Of a DNA stretch of 63,580 nucleotides, positions 30,539-39,010 are shown in pieces. A program made the position numbers and the translations under genes. Source of the stretch: Nitrososphaerota archaeon. Its GTDB lineage: Archaea; Thermoproteota; Nitrososphaeria; Nitrososphaerales; Nitrosopumilaceae. Position 1 is the stretch's first letter, and each line of letters opens with the position of its first letter. Location of the stretch: the NCBI GenBank assembly GCA_028867785.1, contig JAGWFS010000009.1, positions 1 to 63,580 of the forward strand, given 5' to 3'. The notes under the pieces are model-generated. The model had not been told where the DNA came from and made no database searches. It saw nothing but the letters and a program-made list of their open reading frames with translations.

Positions 30539-31426
30539 ATGTCACTTGGTGGACCTACAACAACTACCACACAGAATCAACAGCAAAATACTACACAGAA
30601 TCAACAGCAGCAAAATGCCACACTTGGGGGTTCTACTGGACAGACATCTGTCACTCCAAATTTACCTAGTTGGCTTTCTAATTATTATCAGGGAATGCCG
30701 GGACAGCAGCAAAATTTACTAGCCCAAGCTGGAGCTGCGGCTGGGAAACCCCTGTATGGCCAACAGCAGCAGGCCAACTATCAACAACAATTGAATCAGC
30801 AATTGGGACAGGCAAACCAGAATCTCCAATCCTCTCTTGCTCGGAGTGGGGCCCTTAACTCAGCCCGAGCGGGGCAGGCCCAAACTGGTCTGGCCCTTGG
30901 TGGGGCTCAACAGATGGGTAACTACCTGGCCAATGTACCCCTTCAGAATGCCCAGTTCCAACAGCAGTCATTGGGACAGCTTGGGAATATGCTCACCAAT
31001 GCTATGAACTGGAAGCCTCCTGTGATTGGTCAAACCACGAACCAGAATCAACTCTACAACCAGCTTCTTAATTCTTTGTCTTCTGGGACTTCACAAAGTG
31101 ATACCTCTGGGACTACAACTCAACAAACCTCTGGTGGCCTCCTTCAGAGCCTGCTTGGTGGTGTTCTTAATGCGGGACTTGGATTAGCTACTGGGGGATT
31201 GAGTAATATGTTGGGACTTGGTCAACAAGGTGGGGGAGGGGGCGGAGGAAGTCAAAATGACTTTGTTCCATACAACCAGGGAAATTCTTGGAATACTCAA
31301 AGTCCTGGCTATCAAGGAGGACCTAGTTATTTTCCACCGCCTTCTATTCCCCAAGCGCCATCGGTTAATACTGGATATAATCCCGGATTTGGTCTGGGCT
31401 CTTTAGGAATTCCAGGACTTGGATAG
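30539..31426 (+). CDS. Internal virion (ejection) protein, Gln-rich
   Basis: A 295-aa Gln/Asn/Gly-rich protein: TQNQQQNTTQNQQQQNATLG, a helical middle with SSLARSGALNSARAGQAQTG, and a Gly-rich, hydrophobic stretch (GLLQSLLGGVLNAGLGLATG) that could insert into membranes. This layout resembles small podoviral ejection proteins released with the DNA. Identity by composition and position. Confidence 0.65.
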   Translation: MSLGGPTTTTTQNQQQNTTQNQQQQNATLGGSTGQTSVTPNLPSWLSNYYQGMPGQQQNLLAQAGAAAGKPLYGQQQQANYQQQLNQQLGQANQNLQSSLARSGALNSARAGQAQTGLALGGAQQMGNYLANVPLQNAQFQQQSLGQLGNMLTNAMNWKPPVIGQTTNQNQLYNQLLNSLSSGTSQSDTSGTTTQQTSGGLLQSLLGGVLNAGLGLATGGLSNMLGLGQQGGGGGGGSQNDFVPYNQGNSWNTQSPGYQGGPSYFPPPSIPQAPSVNTGYNPGFGLGSLGIPGLG

Positions 31427-31435
31427 GATTAAAAT

Positions 31436-32884
31436 ATGGCACTTTCTGATATTCTTCAATCAATCGGTAGTGGGATTAAGACTGGGGGTCAGGACATTCT
31501 CCAAGGTCTTCAACAAGCTGTACCTGTGGTAGCTCAGATGGGATTAGGAGGTCTTGGGGCTCTTGGGAATGCTATGCAGGCCCAAGGGAATCCACTGGCC
31601 TTTCAGGCCCAGCAACAGCAGCAGATGGAGAGGATGAGGGAGGCCTTTCAGGATAAGCAGGGCTCTGAGCTTTCTGCCTTCCAACAGGCCCAACTCCATA
31701 TGGAGGACCAGGATAGACAGAATAGAAATGCCCAGTGGCTTGCCCAGCAAACACAGCAAGGGGCTATTGAACCTGCTCAGCCAGGAGAGGATGGATCTAT
31801 GGAGATCTCGGGGCACTTCTTCAAACCCACTAAGACTCCTACAGTTACTCCACCCCCTGAGTTACAGGATATGTTAGGTAAGGACCCAATCCCTCTTACT
31901 AGATTGGACCCAGGTATGGCCTCAATTATTGGGGACTATATGAAGGGGAAGACCGGCCACAAACAGGCCATGGCTAATCTGCCTATGGTCCTCAAACAAG
32001 TGGACTCGATATTTGATCCTACAGATCCTGAGACCGCCCCACTAAACCAGAGATATAGCCAACAGATGCAGGCCCTTGCTGCTAATGGGGATACCACTCG
32101 AATGGATGCTCTCCTCAATAAGATTACTGATGCAGACCGGGAGGAGCGGATGAAGGTCAAACAGGCAGGGGATATTCAGACTGCCCAGGATCAGGCAGGT
32201 ATGACTGCTGCCCGAACAGACCTACCAGATGATCAGTTGGATTATTGGTACCGCCAAATTAAAGAAGGTCGTATTGATGAGGCCCAAGCTACAAGGTCTA
32301 TGGGGATTTCAGACAAGTATGGGCGAAGGCGGTGGAATGAGTACCTTGCCAAGCGGGGAGATCCCTTACCTGTAGCCCTCAATGCTTCTGCCCAAAGAGA
32401 TATCCGTAATGTGGTCTCTGTCAATGATAGTTTGAAGAAGCTCAAAACTCTCCTTGAACCGGTGAAGGACAAGGATACTCTTGGTGAGGACTTTTGGAAC
32501 CGGCTTAAGTACTCTATGGGTATATCAGGGGATTCAGGGGGGCTGATCTCATTGGGTGAGATGGACCGATTGAGAGGTACTGCCCAGTCCCTTACAGGAT
32601 TGAGGACTGGCTTTAACATTATTGAGCAGGGCTTGATTCATACCCCCAACTTCTGGAAGGACTCTGGGAAGTTGATGTATGAGAAGGTCAAGAACATGTC
32701 TGACTACCTGGATAATCAGGAGGATAATATTTATAAATTTGGGTCCAAGACTGGGGTGGTCCAATCTGGGAAGAGTGCTTACTTTGGGGGAGGCACAACC
32801 TCTACTCAACAACCCAAAGCTGCCAAGTGGATTTATGATAAGGATTCAAAGAAGGTTATTCCCAACCCGGCCTATAAGGAGTAG
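31436..32884 (+). CDS. Internal virion (ejection) protein, helical
   Basis: A 482-aa helical, Gln/Asp-rich protein. An amphipathic start (LSDILQSIGSGIKTGGQDI) precedes a long charged coiled-coil region and a C-terminal Tyr/Lys tail (WIYDKDSKKVIPNPAYKE). It lies between two other internal virion genes and before the transglycosylase protein, the usual order in short-tailed phages. Confidence 0.65.
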   Translation: MALSDILQSIGSGIKTGGQDILQGLQQAVPVVAQMGLGGLGALGNAMQAQGNPLAFQAQQQQQMERMREAFQDKQGSELSAFQQAQLHMEDQDRQNRNAQWLAQQTQQGAIEPAQPGEDGSMEISGHFFKPTKTPTVTPPPELQDMLGKDPIPLTRLDPGMASIIGDYMKGKTGHKQAMANLPMVLKQVDSIFDPTDPETAPLNQRYSQQMQALAANGDTTRMDALLNKITDADREERMKVKQAGDIQTAQDQAGMTAARTDLPDDQLDYWYRQIKEGRIDEAQATRSMGISDKYGRRRWNEYLAKRGDPLPVALNASAQRDIRNVVSVNDSLKKLKTLLEPVKDKDTLGEDFWNRLKYSMGISGDSGGLISLGEMDRLRGTAQSLTGLRTGFNIIEQGLIHTPNFWKDSGKLMYEKVKNMSDYLDNQEDNIYKFGSKTGVVQSGKSAYFGGGTTSTQQPKAAKWIYDKDSKKVIPNPAYKE

Positions 32885-32886
32885 TT

Positions 32887-34815
32887 GTGGCACAAGTTAT
32901 ACTAGCAAATGGTGATCCACTTGATGTTCCTGATGATGCCTCACAAGAGGATGTTCAAAAGGTGGTAGATCAATTTAATCAGGGACAGGTGGCCCAGCAT
33001 CTAGGACTTCAGCAACCAGAAACCTTCCTTGGGGCTATGGGGCGTACCCTCAAGGAACAAAATGTTGATCCTCTAACTAACCTAACTGAGGAGATGCTTA
33101 ATAGGTATCGCCAGGGCGGCTCAGTGGAGATGAATAAGTTCCTTGGGTCCCTGCCTACTGGGGCTGCTGCTGGGCTTTGGCAACAGTCCTTACCCCATAC
33201 CCAAGCCGCAATTCAAGCCCTTCAACAAGGAGGACTACCAGGAATTGGCTCGGCCATTACCCAGGGTGTATTTGCCTTGCCTGGGATTGGTCCTCAACTT
33301 GCTGACCTATTTGGGGCGGCTGCCAAGTACTCGAATGCTCCTGCTGAGCAAAGATCAGGGCTGGCTGGGGAAACGGCGGGGCAGGCCCTCACAGCGGGGG
33401 CCCAAATGTTTCCTGAGGAAGCCCTTGATTGGGCAGGGCAGGGAATTAGGGAAGCTGCTACAGGGCTTTATCGTAAGACGGCTGGATTCCCTCAGGCTAT
33501 GTCTAGGGATGAGGCCAAAGCTGCTGCGGAGTTAGCGGTCCGGGAGAAGATACCTTTGGGGGGCTTTCTAGGAGTCTATGGTGGAGCAGATGATGCAGTG
33601 GAAAAATTGGGCAACCCCAAGACTGGGGTGATTGGTCAGAATATGGACCAGGTTAAGAAACTGGTCCAGCAACATGCGTCAGAGCAATTGGATATGAACA
33701 CAGTCCTTCAGCCCCTTATGGATGCCATTGATATGTGGGACAAGGCCCCTAATGGAAAGAATGTGGCAGACCAGCTCCGGGAGATGGGGAAGAACTTTCT
33801 TAAAGAAAAGTCTATTGGTATTTATGAGCATAAGACTGGAAACCTTGTGGGGCTTAAACCCGTTACTATGAGGGACGCTCAAGAGTTAAAGCAGGGGGCC
33901 TATGGGATTTTGCCCTCTGGGATGTTCTCAGATGCCAAGGATGGTTGGGGTGCCACTCAGAAGGAGTTCAATAAACTTATTGCATCAGGGCTCCGTAAAG
34001 GACAGAATGATATTGTCCCAGAGTTAAGGGACTTTAATGATACAGTTCATAATGCAATAAATTTGAAGGATCGGATTGAGGAGTTAGATAAGAAGGGGAT
34101 TCACTTTGGGTGGAATGACCTGGTGCCTCTTGGGATTGGGGCGGGGATTGGAGCACTAGGCCCTGCGTCTGGGCATGGGATGATGTTCAGTCCTGAGGCC
34201 CTTACTGCTACGGCTGCCTCATATGCTTTGAGTAGACCTCAGACTGCCTCCCGGATAGCAGTGGCTATGGGGGATGTTGGGCGTGGGCCTATGAGTCAAC
34301 TAGCTGCCCAGGCTCCTAGGGCTGCACTTCTAGCTAAGGATCGACAAAAATTTGTGGATAGCATCAATGCCAAGTTCGCTCTACCTCCAGGACAGAAGCT
34401 TGATGTCTCTCAAGTCCCAGTGAGTGGGAAGATTCCACTTACCCAAATTCCCATGTTAGTGGAGAATGCAGCCCGAGCTGAGGGGATTGATCCCAAGTTG
34501 GCTAGGGCGGTGGCTGGAGTGGAGTCTGGGATGGGAGAGAATCAAGGCCCTAGTCCTAAGGGGGCTATAGGGGTCATGCAACTTATGCCTGATGCAGCAG
34601 CAGAGATGGGAGTAAAGGACCGATCTAATGCTGCGGATAATATCAGGGGCGGGGTGAAATATCTCAAGAAGATGTTGGATAGGTATCATGGGGATGTGCC
34701 CACAGCCCTGGCGGCCTACAACTTTGGCCCAGCCAATGTAGACTCAGGGAAGGATCTCCCCCCCGAGACTCAGGCCTATATTGATAATGTAATGTCTAAA
34801 ATGCAAGAAAAATAA
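32887..34815 (+). CDS. Internal virion protein with lytic transglycosylase domain
   Basis: A 642-aa protein starting at GTG. The C-terminal 130 residues are a soluble lytic transglycosylase: LVENAARAEGIDPKLARAVA, the catalytic Glu in VESGMGENQGPSPKGAIGVM, QLMPDAAAEMGV and YLKKMLDRYHGDVPTALAAY-NFGP. It would cut murein for DNA entry. The first 500 residues are helical with a hydrophobic Gly/Ala segment near 415-440 (PLGIGAGIGALGPASGHGMM). Confidence 0.85.
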   Translation: MAQVILANGDPLDVPDDASQEDVQKVVDQFNQGQVAQHLGLQQPETFLGAMGRTLKEQNVDPLTNLTEEMLNRYRQGGSVEMNKFLGSLPTGAAAGLWQQSLPHTQAAIQALQQGGLPGIGSAITQGVFALPGIGPQLADLFGAAAKYSNAPAEQRSGLAGETAGQALTAGAQMFPEEALDWAGQGIREAATGLYRKTAGFPQAMSRDEAKAAAELAVREKIPLGGFLGVYGGADDAVEKLGNPKTGVIGQNMDQVKKLVQQHASEQLDMNTVLQPLMDAIDMWDKAPNGKNVADQLREMGKNFLKEKSIGIYEHKTGNLVGLKPVTMRDAQELKQGAYGILPSGMFSDAKDGWGATQKEFNKLIASGLRKGQNDIVPELRDFNDTVHNAINLKDRIEELDKKGIHFGWNDLVPLGIGAGIGALGPASGHGMMFSPEALTATAASYALSRPQTASRIAVAMGDVGRGPMSQLAAQAPRAALLAKDRQKFVDSINAKFALPPGQKLDVSQVPVSGKIPLTQIPMLVENAARAEGIDPKLARAVAGVESGMGENQGPSPKGAIGVMQLMPDAAAEMGVKDRSNAADNIRGGVKYLKKMLDRYHGDVPTALAAYNFGPANVDSGKDLPPETQAYIDNVMSKMQEK

Positions 34816-34879
34816 AAGGGACGTGACATAGGAGATATAGGACTAGGGCCCAAAAGACCCAGAAAAGTAGGACTTGTAT

Positions 34880-35104
34880 ATGTTTGATTATCCGAGTGAG
34901 TATAAGATGAACCTCCAAAAAGTATTGTGGTATGCTCTAGTAGGGGCACTCATGCTATTGAGTTCTATTGGTGGGGCTTGGGCGATGAGTATTAGTAATA
35001 CAGTATCTACGGATCATACTAGTATTGCTGTTCTATCTGAGGAGCTTCATCAGATCCACCAGGATATGGAAGATATTAAACAGCTTTTGAAGGATAAGAA
35101 CTAA
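34880..35104 (+). CDS. Small single-TM protein with helical tail (74 aa)
   Basis: A 74-aa protein starting MFDYPSEYKMNLQKVLWYAL, with one TM helix (LVGALMLLSSIGGAWAMSI) and a C-terminal coiled coil (VLSEELHQIHQDMEDIKQLL). The architecture fits a spanin-like or class-III-holin-like protein. The stop and next start share TAATG. Confidence 0.6.
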   Translation: MFDYPSEYKMNLQKVLWYALVGALMLLSSIGGAWAMSISNTVSTDHTSIAVLSEELHQIHQDMEDIKQLLKDKN

Positions 35105-35670
35105 TGCCTGACCCCTCTCTTTTTGAGAATGCTTTGTATGGCCTTCTAAGTAAGATGCCTTTTGGGGCCTCACAACCTACTTCAATTGCTCAAGCTAGAA
35201 TAACTCATACGCCTATTGGGTTTGAACCTCAGCCTCAAGGACATCCTGGACTTTGGGGTTTAACTAGACCGGGACAAAATTGGGCCCAATATGCTCTTGG
35301 TCATGCAAGCGGGTTGGCAGGTATTGATCCTGAGACCCAGGGGAATATTTCTATTTATCAAAATCAACAGGGATTTACTCCTAAACATGTTCTTAAACAT
35401 GAGATTATACATGCAGCTACAATCCCTGATCTACAGCCGGGAGGTAAGTTGTATCAACAAGTTCAAAAGCTATTACCTGATGACGTGGTAAATACGGTAA
35501 AGGATCAATATCAGGGAATGGAACATGATCCGGTCCATGAAGGGGTAAGTTGGCTTTTGACTTTTCCAGAGTTTCAAGATCCCAAGTATAATGCGGCTAA
35601 GTTAAAAGTTATTAATGCTTTTCCTGCTGCAACTAGGTCTAAGATCACTCGTATTTTAGGAGCCCAATAG
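35104..35670 (+). CDS. Zincin-like putative metallopeptidase
   Basis: A 188-aa protein with the zinc-protease motif HEIIH in HVLKHEIIHAATIPDLQPGG (about residues 98-117); a downstream EHDPVHEGVSWLL could give a third ligand. A late gene of this kind may be a virion protease or an entry factor. No signal peptide. It is followed directly (TAGATG) by the phosphatase-like gene. Confidence 0.65.
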   Translation: MPDPSLFENALYGLLSKMPFGASQPTSIAQARITHTPIGFEPQPQGHPGLWGLTRPGQNWAQYALGHASGLAGIDPETQGNISIYQNQQGFTPKHVLKHEIIHAATIPDLQPGGKLYQQVQKLLPDDVVNTVKDQYQGMEHDPVHEGVSWLLTFPEFQDPKYNAAKLKVINAFPAATRSKITRILGAQ

Positions 35671-36552
35671 ATGCCCCAATCTCTAGACAGTTTTGATAAT
35701 GATTATTATGTGGGGGAAACTCCCCGTCTTGGGAATGTCCCCGATCTTCGAGTCCCCAATGAGGGCCAGTACCCAACCAATGTAGGGATCTATTCTCCTG
35801 GGGCGGAGGAGCCCTTTTCTGGAGGGGAAAAGTTCAGGGGGTCCTCAGAGTTGCCCCTCACCTCAGAGGGCCTTATGAAGGCCCATACCCTGGCCCAAAA
35901 GTTGGCTATGAAGGGTGGGCTTGACCGGATTGTTACCTCAGATCTAGGAAGGACTGTCCAGACAGCCAAGATCATCTCCCACTATACTCATGCTCCAGTG
36001 ACAGATATTACTAAGGCCCTTGGACCATGGCATTTGGGGGGACTTGAGGGACAGCCTGTGGATAAGGACAATGTGGACCTTATGAATCACCTTATCTCTG
36101 AGGAGCCAGATCTAAAGTTACCGGGGAGGGGTCCTCTTAGTACCTCGGATGGGGAGTCCTTCAATGACTTCCGTAGGAGAACACTTCCCTATCTACAAAA
36201 ACTTATTGGAGAGGCCCGATCCCGTCCCCAGGAGAGGACTGGTGTGGTCACTCACTATCGAGTAAGGAAACTTCTTGAGGCCTGGATGCGGAATGGAATG
36301 CCAGATGATGGGTCAATTGATTCAGGGGAGATGACACTTAACAGTTCTAATAATAAACCCGGCTCTCTTGAGAGGCTTCATGTTGATCCGTTTAATGGAC
36401 CCCAACTGAGTAATGTGGACCTGGATCATATGGGGTTGTTGCAAGGGGGACTATATTTTATCAGACATGAGGACACCCCATGGAATAGGAAAGAGTCAGG
36501 ATTTAGTCGAGGGCCCAACAAACCCTTGGATAGGTCGGGGCTTTCTACGTAG
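35671..36552 (+). CDS. Histidine-phosphatase-like protein with rearranged RHG motif
   Basis: A 293-aa protein. Residues about 50-230 follow the phosphoglycerate mutase/histidine phosphatase fold: FRGSSELPLTSEGLMKAHTL, RIVTSDLGRTVQTAKIISHY, LGPWHLGGLEGQ and TGVVTHYRVRKLLEAW. The N-terminal RHG position is degenerate (IYSPGAEEPFS). A good RH motif instead appears at the C-terminus: GGLYFIRHEDTPWNRKESGF, followed by SRGPNKPLDRSG. This is either a circular permutation or a tandem copy cut short. Catalysis would need the C-terminal His. Confidence 0.75.
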   Translation: MPQSLDSFDNDYYVGETPRLGNVPDLRVPNEGQYPTNVGIYSPGAEEPFSGGEKFRGSSELPLTSEGLMKAHTLAQKLAMKGGLDRIVTSDLGRTVQTAKIISHYTHAPVTDITKALGPWHLGGLEGQPVDKDNVDLMNHLISEEPDLKLPGRGPLSTSDGESFNDFRRRTLPYLQKLIGEARSRPQERTGVVTHYRVRKLLEAWMRNGMPDDGSIDSGEMTLNSSNNKPGSLERLHVDPFNGPQLSNVDLDHMGLLQGGLYFIRHEDTPWNRKESGFSRGPNKPLDRSGLST

Positions 36553-36560
36553 GAGATCTT

Positions 36561-36866
36561 ATGCGGCCTGATGATTGGCTCCGGTTAATGTTACAATTTT
36601 ATGGTCCTCAAGGGGACTCAGTGAATCCCCTACACCAACTCATGTCATCCATTATTCAGGGGGACCGGGGTTGGGGAATTGTGAATGACTACTCCACTCC
36701 CAATCCCTATAATGCATATAATGGGATGCCCATCACTGACCAACCCCCAGCCCTGAGTTTGGATGCGTACCGAAATCAAATGCCCCTAGGTATGAATGGT
36801 GGAACTCCTGATGGGCCTTTGTATGGGAACCGACAGGCTGGGGCTATGCCATTGGCTAGGGCCTAG
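36561..36866 (+). CDS. Last rightward gene, hypothetical (101 aa)
   Basis: A 101-aa Pro/Gly/Asn-rich protein starting MRPDDWLRLMLQFYGPQGDS behind AGGAGATCTT. Mostly disordered, resembling the small virion-type proteins elsewhere in this block. It ends 17 bases before the convergent leftward gene. Confidence 0.6.
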   Translation: MRPDDWLRLMLQFYGPQGDSVNPLHQLMSSIIQGDRGWGIVNDYSTPNPYNAYNGMPITDQPPALSLDAYRNQMPLGMNGGTPDGPLYGNRQAGAMPLARA

Positions 36867-36883
36867 GTGAGGATAAGGGATTT

Positions 36884-37216
36884 TTAGGGGATAGGGGAGC
36901 TGCTCCGCAGTCCTATCAAAGCTTGGGCCACCCTGTTCAATCCCCTTTCATAGAGGGCATCATAAGCCCTTAACCCGCTATCTCCCTCAAAAACCACATG
37001 CAACATTTCATGCACTAGGGTCTCCTCAGTAGCCCCCCGCCTAAGTAGGATCTCAGCAAACATCTCCTCCTGGTGGATGAAGCACAGGCCCTCACACTCA
37101 TCTCCATTATGGGACATCTCCCGGGCTGGAGCAGTCCTGGCCTCTATCCTCCAATCCTCCAACCGAAGGGCCCTTTGCCAAAAAGGGAGGGCCCGTAGGA
37201 TCTCACGCTGAGTCAT
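36884..37216 (-). CDS. HEMLH zincin-like protein, last leftward gene
   Basis: A 110-aa protein containing ETLVHEMLHVVFEGDSGL (HExxH, about residues 70-80) preceded by strands (IEARTAPAR, AEILLRRGA). It resembles small phage and prophage zincins of unknown substrate. It overlaps the upstream gene by ATGA. Its TAA stop lies within the repeated word AGGGATTTTTAGGGG at 36876-36890. Confidence 0.65.
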   Translation of the reverse strand: MTQREILRALPFWQRALRLEDWRIEARTAPAREMSHNGDECEGLCFIHQEEMFAEILLRRGATEETLVHEMLHVVFEGDSGLRAYDALYERGLNRVAQALIGLRSSSPIP

Positions 37217-37413
37217 CCCCTATATACCTTTCCATCCACATACATCTCTGCCCGAATGTACTCTCCAAAGTCATCAAGCGTTTTCTTGAATATATCAAGA
37301 TCTCCCTTCATAGTAGCGAGTTCTAGGGGAGTAAATTGTTTATCTAGATTTGGCTCCCAGGTATTGCCATAAAAGGTTAAAGGGTCAATCTGAACTTGAA
37401 AGGTAATTACCAT
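37213..37413 (-). CDS. Small hypothetical protein (66 aa)
   Basis: A 66-aa protein, MVITFQVQIDPLTFYGNTWE, with an amphipathic helix (DIFKKTLDDFGEYIRAEM). It overlaps neighbours by 1 and 4 bases in a coupled string. No family recognised. Confidence 0.65.
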   Translation of the reverse strand: MVITFQVQIDPLTFYGNTWEPNLDKQFTPLELATMKGDLDIFKKTLDDFGEYIRAEMYVDGKVYRG

Positions 37414-37721
37414 TAACCAATCAACTCCTTATAAACTGCCTCAGCATCAAAGGCCCCTTCAGGATCTTGGGTCGGGGCCGCAGCTTTTGCAGGGGCAAGA
37501 TGGAATTTCAACTGCTGAATGACTGTGTCCCTTAGGAAATTGAGGCACTTGAGACGGTCATCTAAGGTCATAGACTCTTTGTGATCCTTGTACCATCCCT
37601 TCAGATCCTCGGCCATCTGCTTGTAGAGCTTGGCATCTGAGATGACCTGTTGGCGGGAGATTCGGTTGGGGTCATCTCCCGTCCCTACAGGCCTTCCCCC
37701 TAGGTTTTTTTCTTCACTCAT
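37413..37721 (-). CDS. Hypothetical helical protein (102 aa)
   Basis: A 102-aa helical protein with a basic GGRPVGTG start and helices KLYKQMAEDLKGWYKDHKES and DDRLKCLNFLRDTVIQQLKF. GRPxGT starts are seen in small DNA-binding or terminase-small-like proteins; the protein at 37995 begins similarly (GRPVGSGTK). A small terminase role is possible but weak. Confidence 0.6.
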   Translation of the reverse strand: MSEEKNLGGRPVGTGDDPNRISRQQVISDAKLYKQMAEDLKGWYKDHKESMTLDDRLKCLNFLRDTVIQQLKFHLAPAKAAAPTQDPEGAFDAEAVYKELIG

Positions 37722-37998
37722 GAAGTTCCTTCCAGAGTTTTATAATTACATCTCCATGACAGGCCAGAGGTTTACACCAACAACCAAGAATAGCATCCTC
37801 AGGAAGTTTATAGATGGCATCCAGAATTCGTCTATTCATTTTAGCGTAGTCCTCAAACTTATTTATAGATTCCTCTCGGGTCTCACAATTCTTTTCTACT
37901 ATAGAAGAATACTTAACATGTGTGAAAGGATTGCCTAATAGGGAGGGCCTACCAATATAGTGAGTATATGGCTCTTTCTTACAGTGAACAACTCTCAT
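37714..37998 (-). CDS. DUF4326-family protein
   Basis: A 94-aa protein; the ATG at 37996-37998 overlaps the upstream stop (ATGA). It has the DUF4326 signature: MRVVHCKKEPYTHYIGRPS, LLGNPF, and near the end ILGCWCKPLACHGDVIIKLW. This family is common in phages and bacteria; its biochemical role is not established. The conserved Cys and His could bind metal. Confidence 0.8.
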   Translation of the reverse strand: MRVVHCKKEPYTHYIGRPSLLGNPFTHVKYSSIVEKNCETREESINKFEDYAKMNRRILDAIYKLPEDAILGCWCKPLACHGDVIIKLWKELHE

Positions 37999-38186
37999 AC
38001 CTTGAAAGGTCTCCGACAGTTTGAGCAGTTCTCTTTCCATACCAAGGACCACCACTTGCATTTGGGGCATTGCTTGATGTCGGTGCTTCTGGGAAGTCCA
38101 TTACCCGACTTGGAAGAGCGGGGAGATTTCTTGTTGTAGTCCTTGGTTCCACTCCCTACAGGCCTTCCTTGTTTAGACCTCGGCAT
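37995..38186 (-). CDS. Zinc-ribbon micro-protein (63 aa)
   Basis: A 63-aa basic protein: a Lys/Ser/Arg-rich half (KQGRPVGSGTKDYNKKSPRS) and then a ribbon with C-x2-C twice (QCPKCKWWS and NCSNCRRPF). Likely binds zinc and perhaps nucleic acid. GAGGG precedes its ATG. Confidence 0.7.
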   Translation of the reverse strand: MPRSKQGRPVGSGTKDYNKKSPRSSKSGNGLPRSTDIKQCPKCKWWSLVWKENCSNCRRPFKV

Positions 38187-38388
38187 AGACCCTCAAGCGC
38201 TGTCTACATCCTGGGCAGTAGAAGGCCTCTACCTTTTCTGAGATCACTGGATCAGCAGGCCGGGGAGTAGCATTCTCAACTTGTGTGGTGAAGGTGCAGT
38301 ACTTTCCATTGGGATTCTTGGCAGGACAGTACCACCCTCCTTTGAAGGATTCACGAAGTTTAACCTTAGGGTGTTTAGGACAGTTCAT
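38173..38388 (-). CDS. Double zinc-ribbon protein (71 aa)
   Basis: A 71-aa protein from the ATG at 38386-38388 behind GGAGAAGAA. It has MNCPKHPKVKLRES with GGWYCPAKNPNGKYC (Cys/His ligands) and a second pair in FYCPGCRQRLRVY. It overlaps the next gene by 14 bases. Function unknown. Confidence 0.7.
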   Translation of the reverse strand: MNCPKHPKVKLRESFKGGWYCPAKNPNGKYCTFTTQVENATPRPADPVISEKVEAFYCPGCRQRLRVYAEV

Positions 38389-38768
38389 TTCTTCTCCTTC
38401 CAAACTTGGGACCACATGCCCTTACGTCTGTCATCAAATTTCTCATATCGCTCTTTATTTAGTTCATAATGTAAAAGGGTATTGGCTGCCCAGGCCACAC
38501 TTGCAAGATGGTGTTGTCCATCTTGTTCATCCAGATCTTCGCCCATAATGAACTTTGCAAGGTGCCGTCTAAGGGCAGCCACAATTCTACTATACTTAAT
38601 ACCTGATTGCCAATTCCATGGGTCATATTTCTTGGCACCAATTGTATAGACACGGGCGATTTCCCATAGGGCATCTTCGGGAATTAGGTCAAATCTAATT
38701 TTATCTAAATCATCTTTTCGGCCTTCTCTTTGTCCTTCTGACGTTGATGTAACTTCTTTAGATTCCAC
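38385..38768 (-). CDS. dATP/dGTP diphosphohydrolase-like (DUF5664)
   Basis: A 127-aa protein. The GTG at 38766-38768 is preferred since GGAGG lies nine bases upstream; it gives a 64-base overlap with the MazG gene. Motifs: RFDLIPEDALWEIARVYTIG, AKKYDPWNW and LDEQDGQHHLASVAWAANTL, the MazG-like helical signature of DUF5664. Such phage enzymes hydrolyse dNTPs to dNMP and pyrophosphate. It lies next to a MazG and a HAD gene. Confidence 0.8.
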   Translation of the reverse strand: MESKEVTSTSEGQREGRKDDLDKIRFDLIPEDALWEIARVYTIGAKKYDPWNWQSGIKYSRIVAALRRHLAKFIMGEDLDEQDGQHHLASVAWAANTLLHYELNKERYEKFDDRRKGMWSQVWKEKK

Positions 38769-39010
38769 CCTGCTATATCCTCCAATCGCATATCCAACCT
38801 GGTAGCTAGACATGTGAGATACCAAAGAACATCCCCAAGTTCTAGAGCCAAATGCCCTTTGTCCAACTTTCTTCCATCCCGATATAACTTCTTGATGGGT
38901 TCAGTAACTTCACCTACCTCACCTGCCAGTCCTAGGCATGGGTACCAAAGATTATCTTTCTCTCCTTGGTCAAGTGCTGCTACTTCCTTCTGGTACTTTG
39001 TGAGCGTCAA
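38705..39010 (-). CDS. MazG-like nucleotide pyrophosphohydrolase
   Basis: A 101-aa protein starting at TTG behind AAAGGAGAGA. It has the MazG signature: CLGLAGEVGEVTEPIKKLY (ExxE) and LALELGDVLWYLTCLATRL (ExxD). It probably hydrolyses NTPs or dNTPs, shaping nucleotide pools or quenching alarmone signals. It overlaps both the HAD gene upstream (41 bases) and the DUF5664 gene downstream. Confidence 0.85.
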   Translation of the reverse strand: MTLTKYQKEVAALDQGEKDNLWYPCLGLAGEVGEVTEPIKKLYRDGRKLDKGHLALELGDVLWYLTCLATRLDMRLEDIAGWNLKKLHQRQKDKEKAEKMI

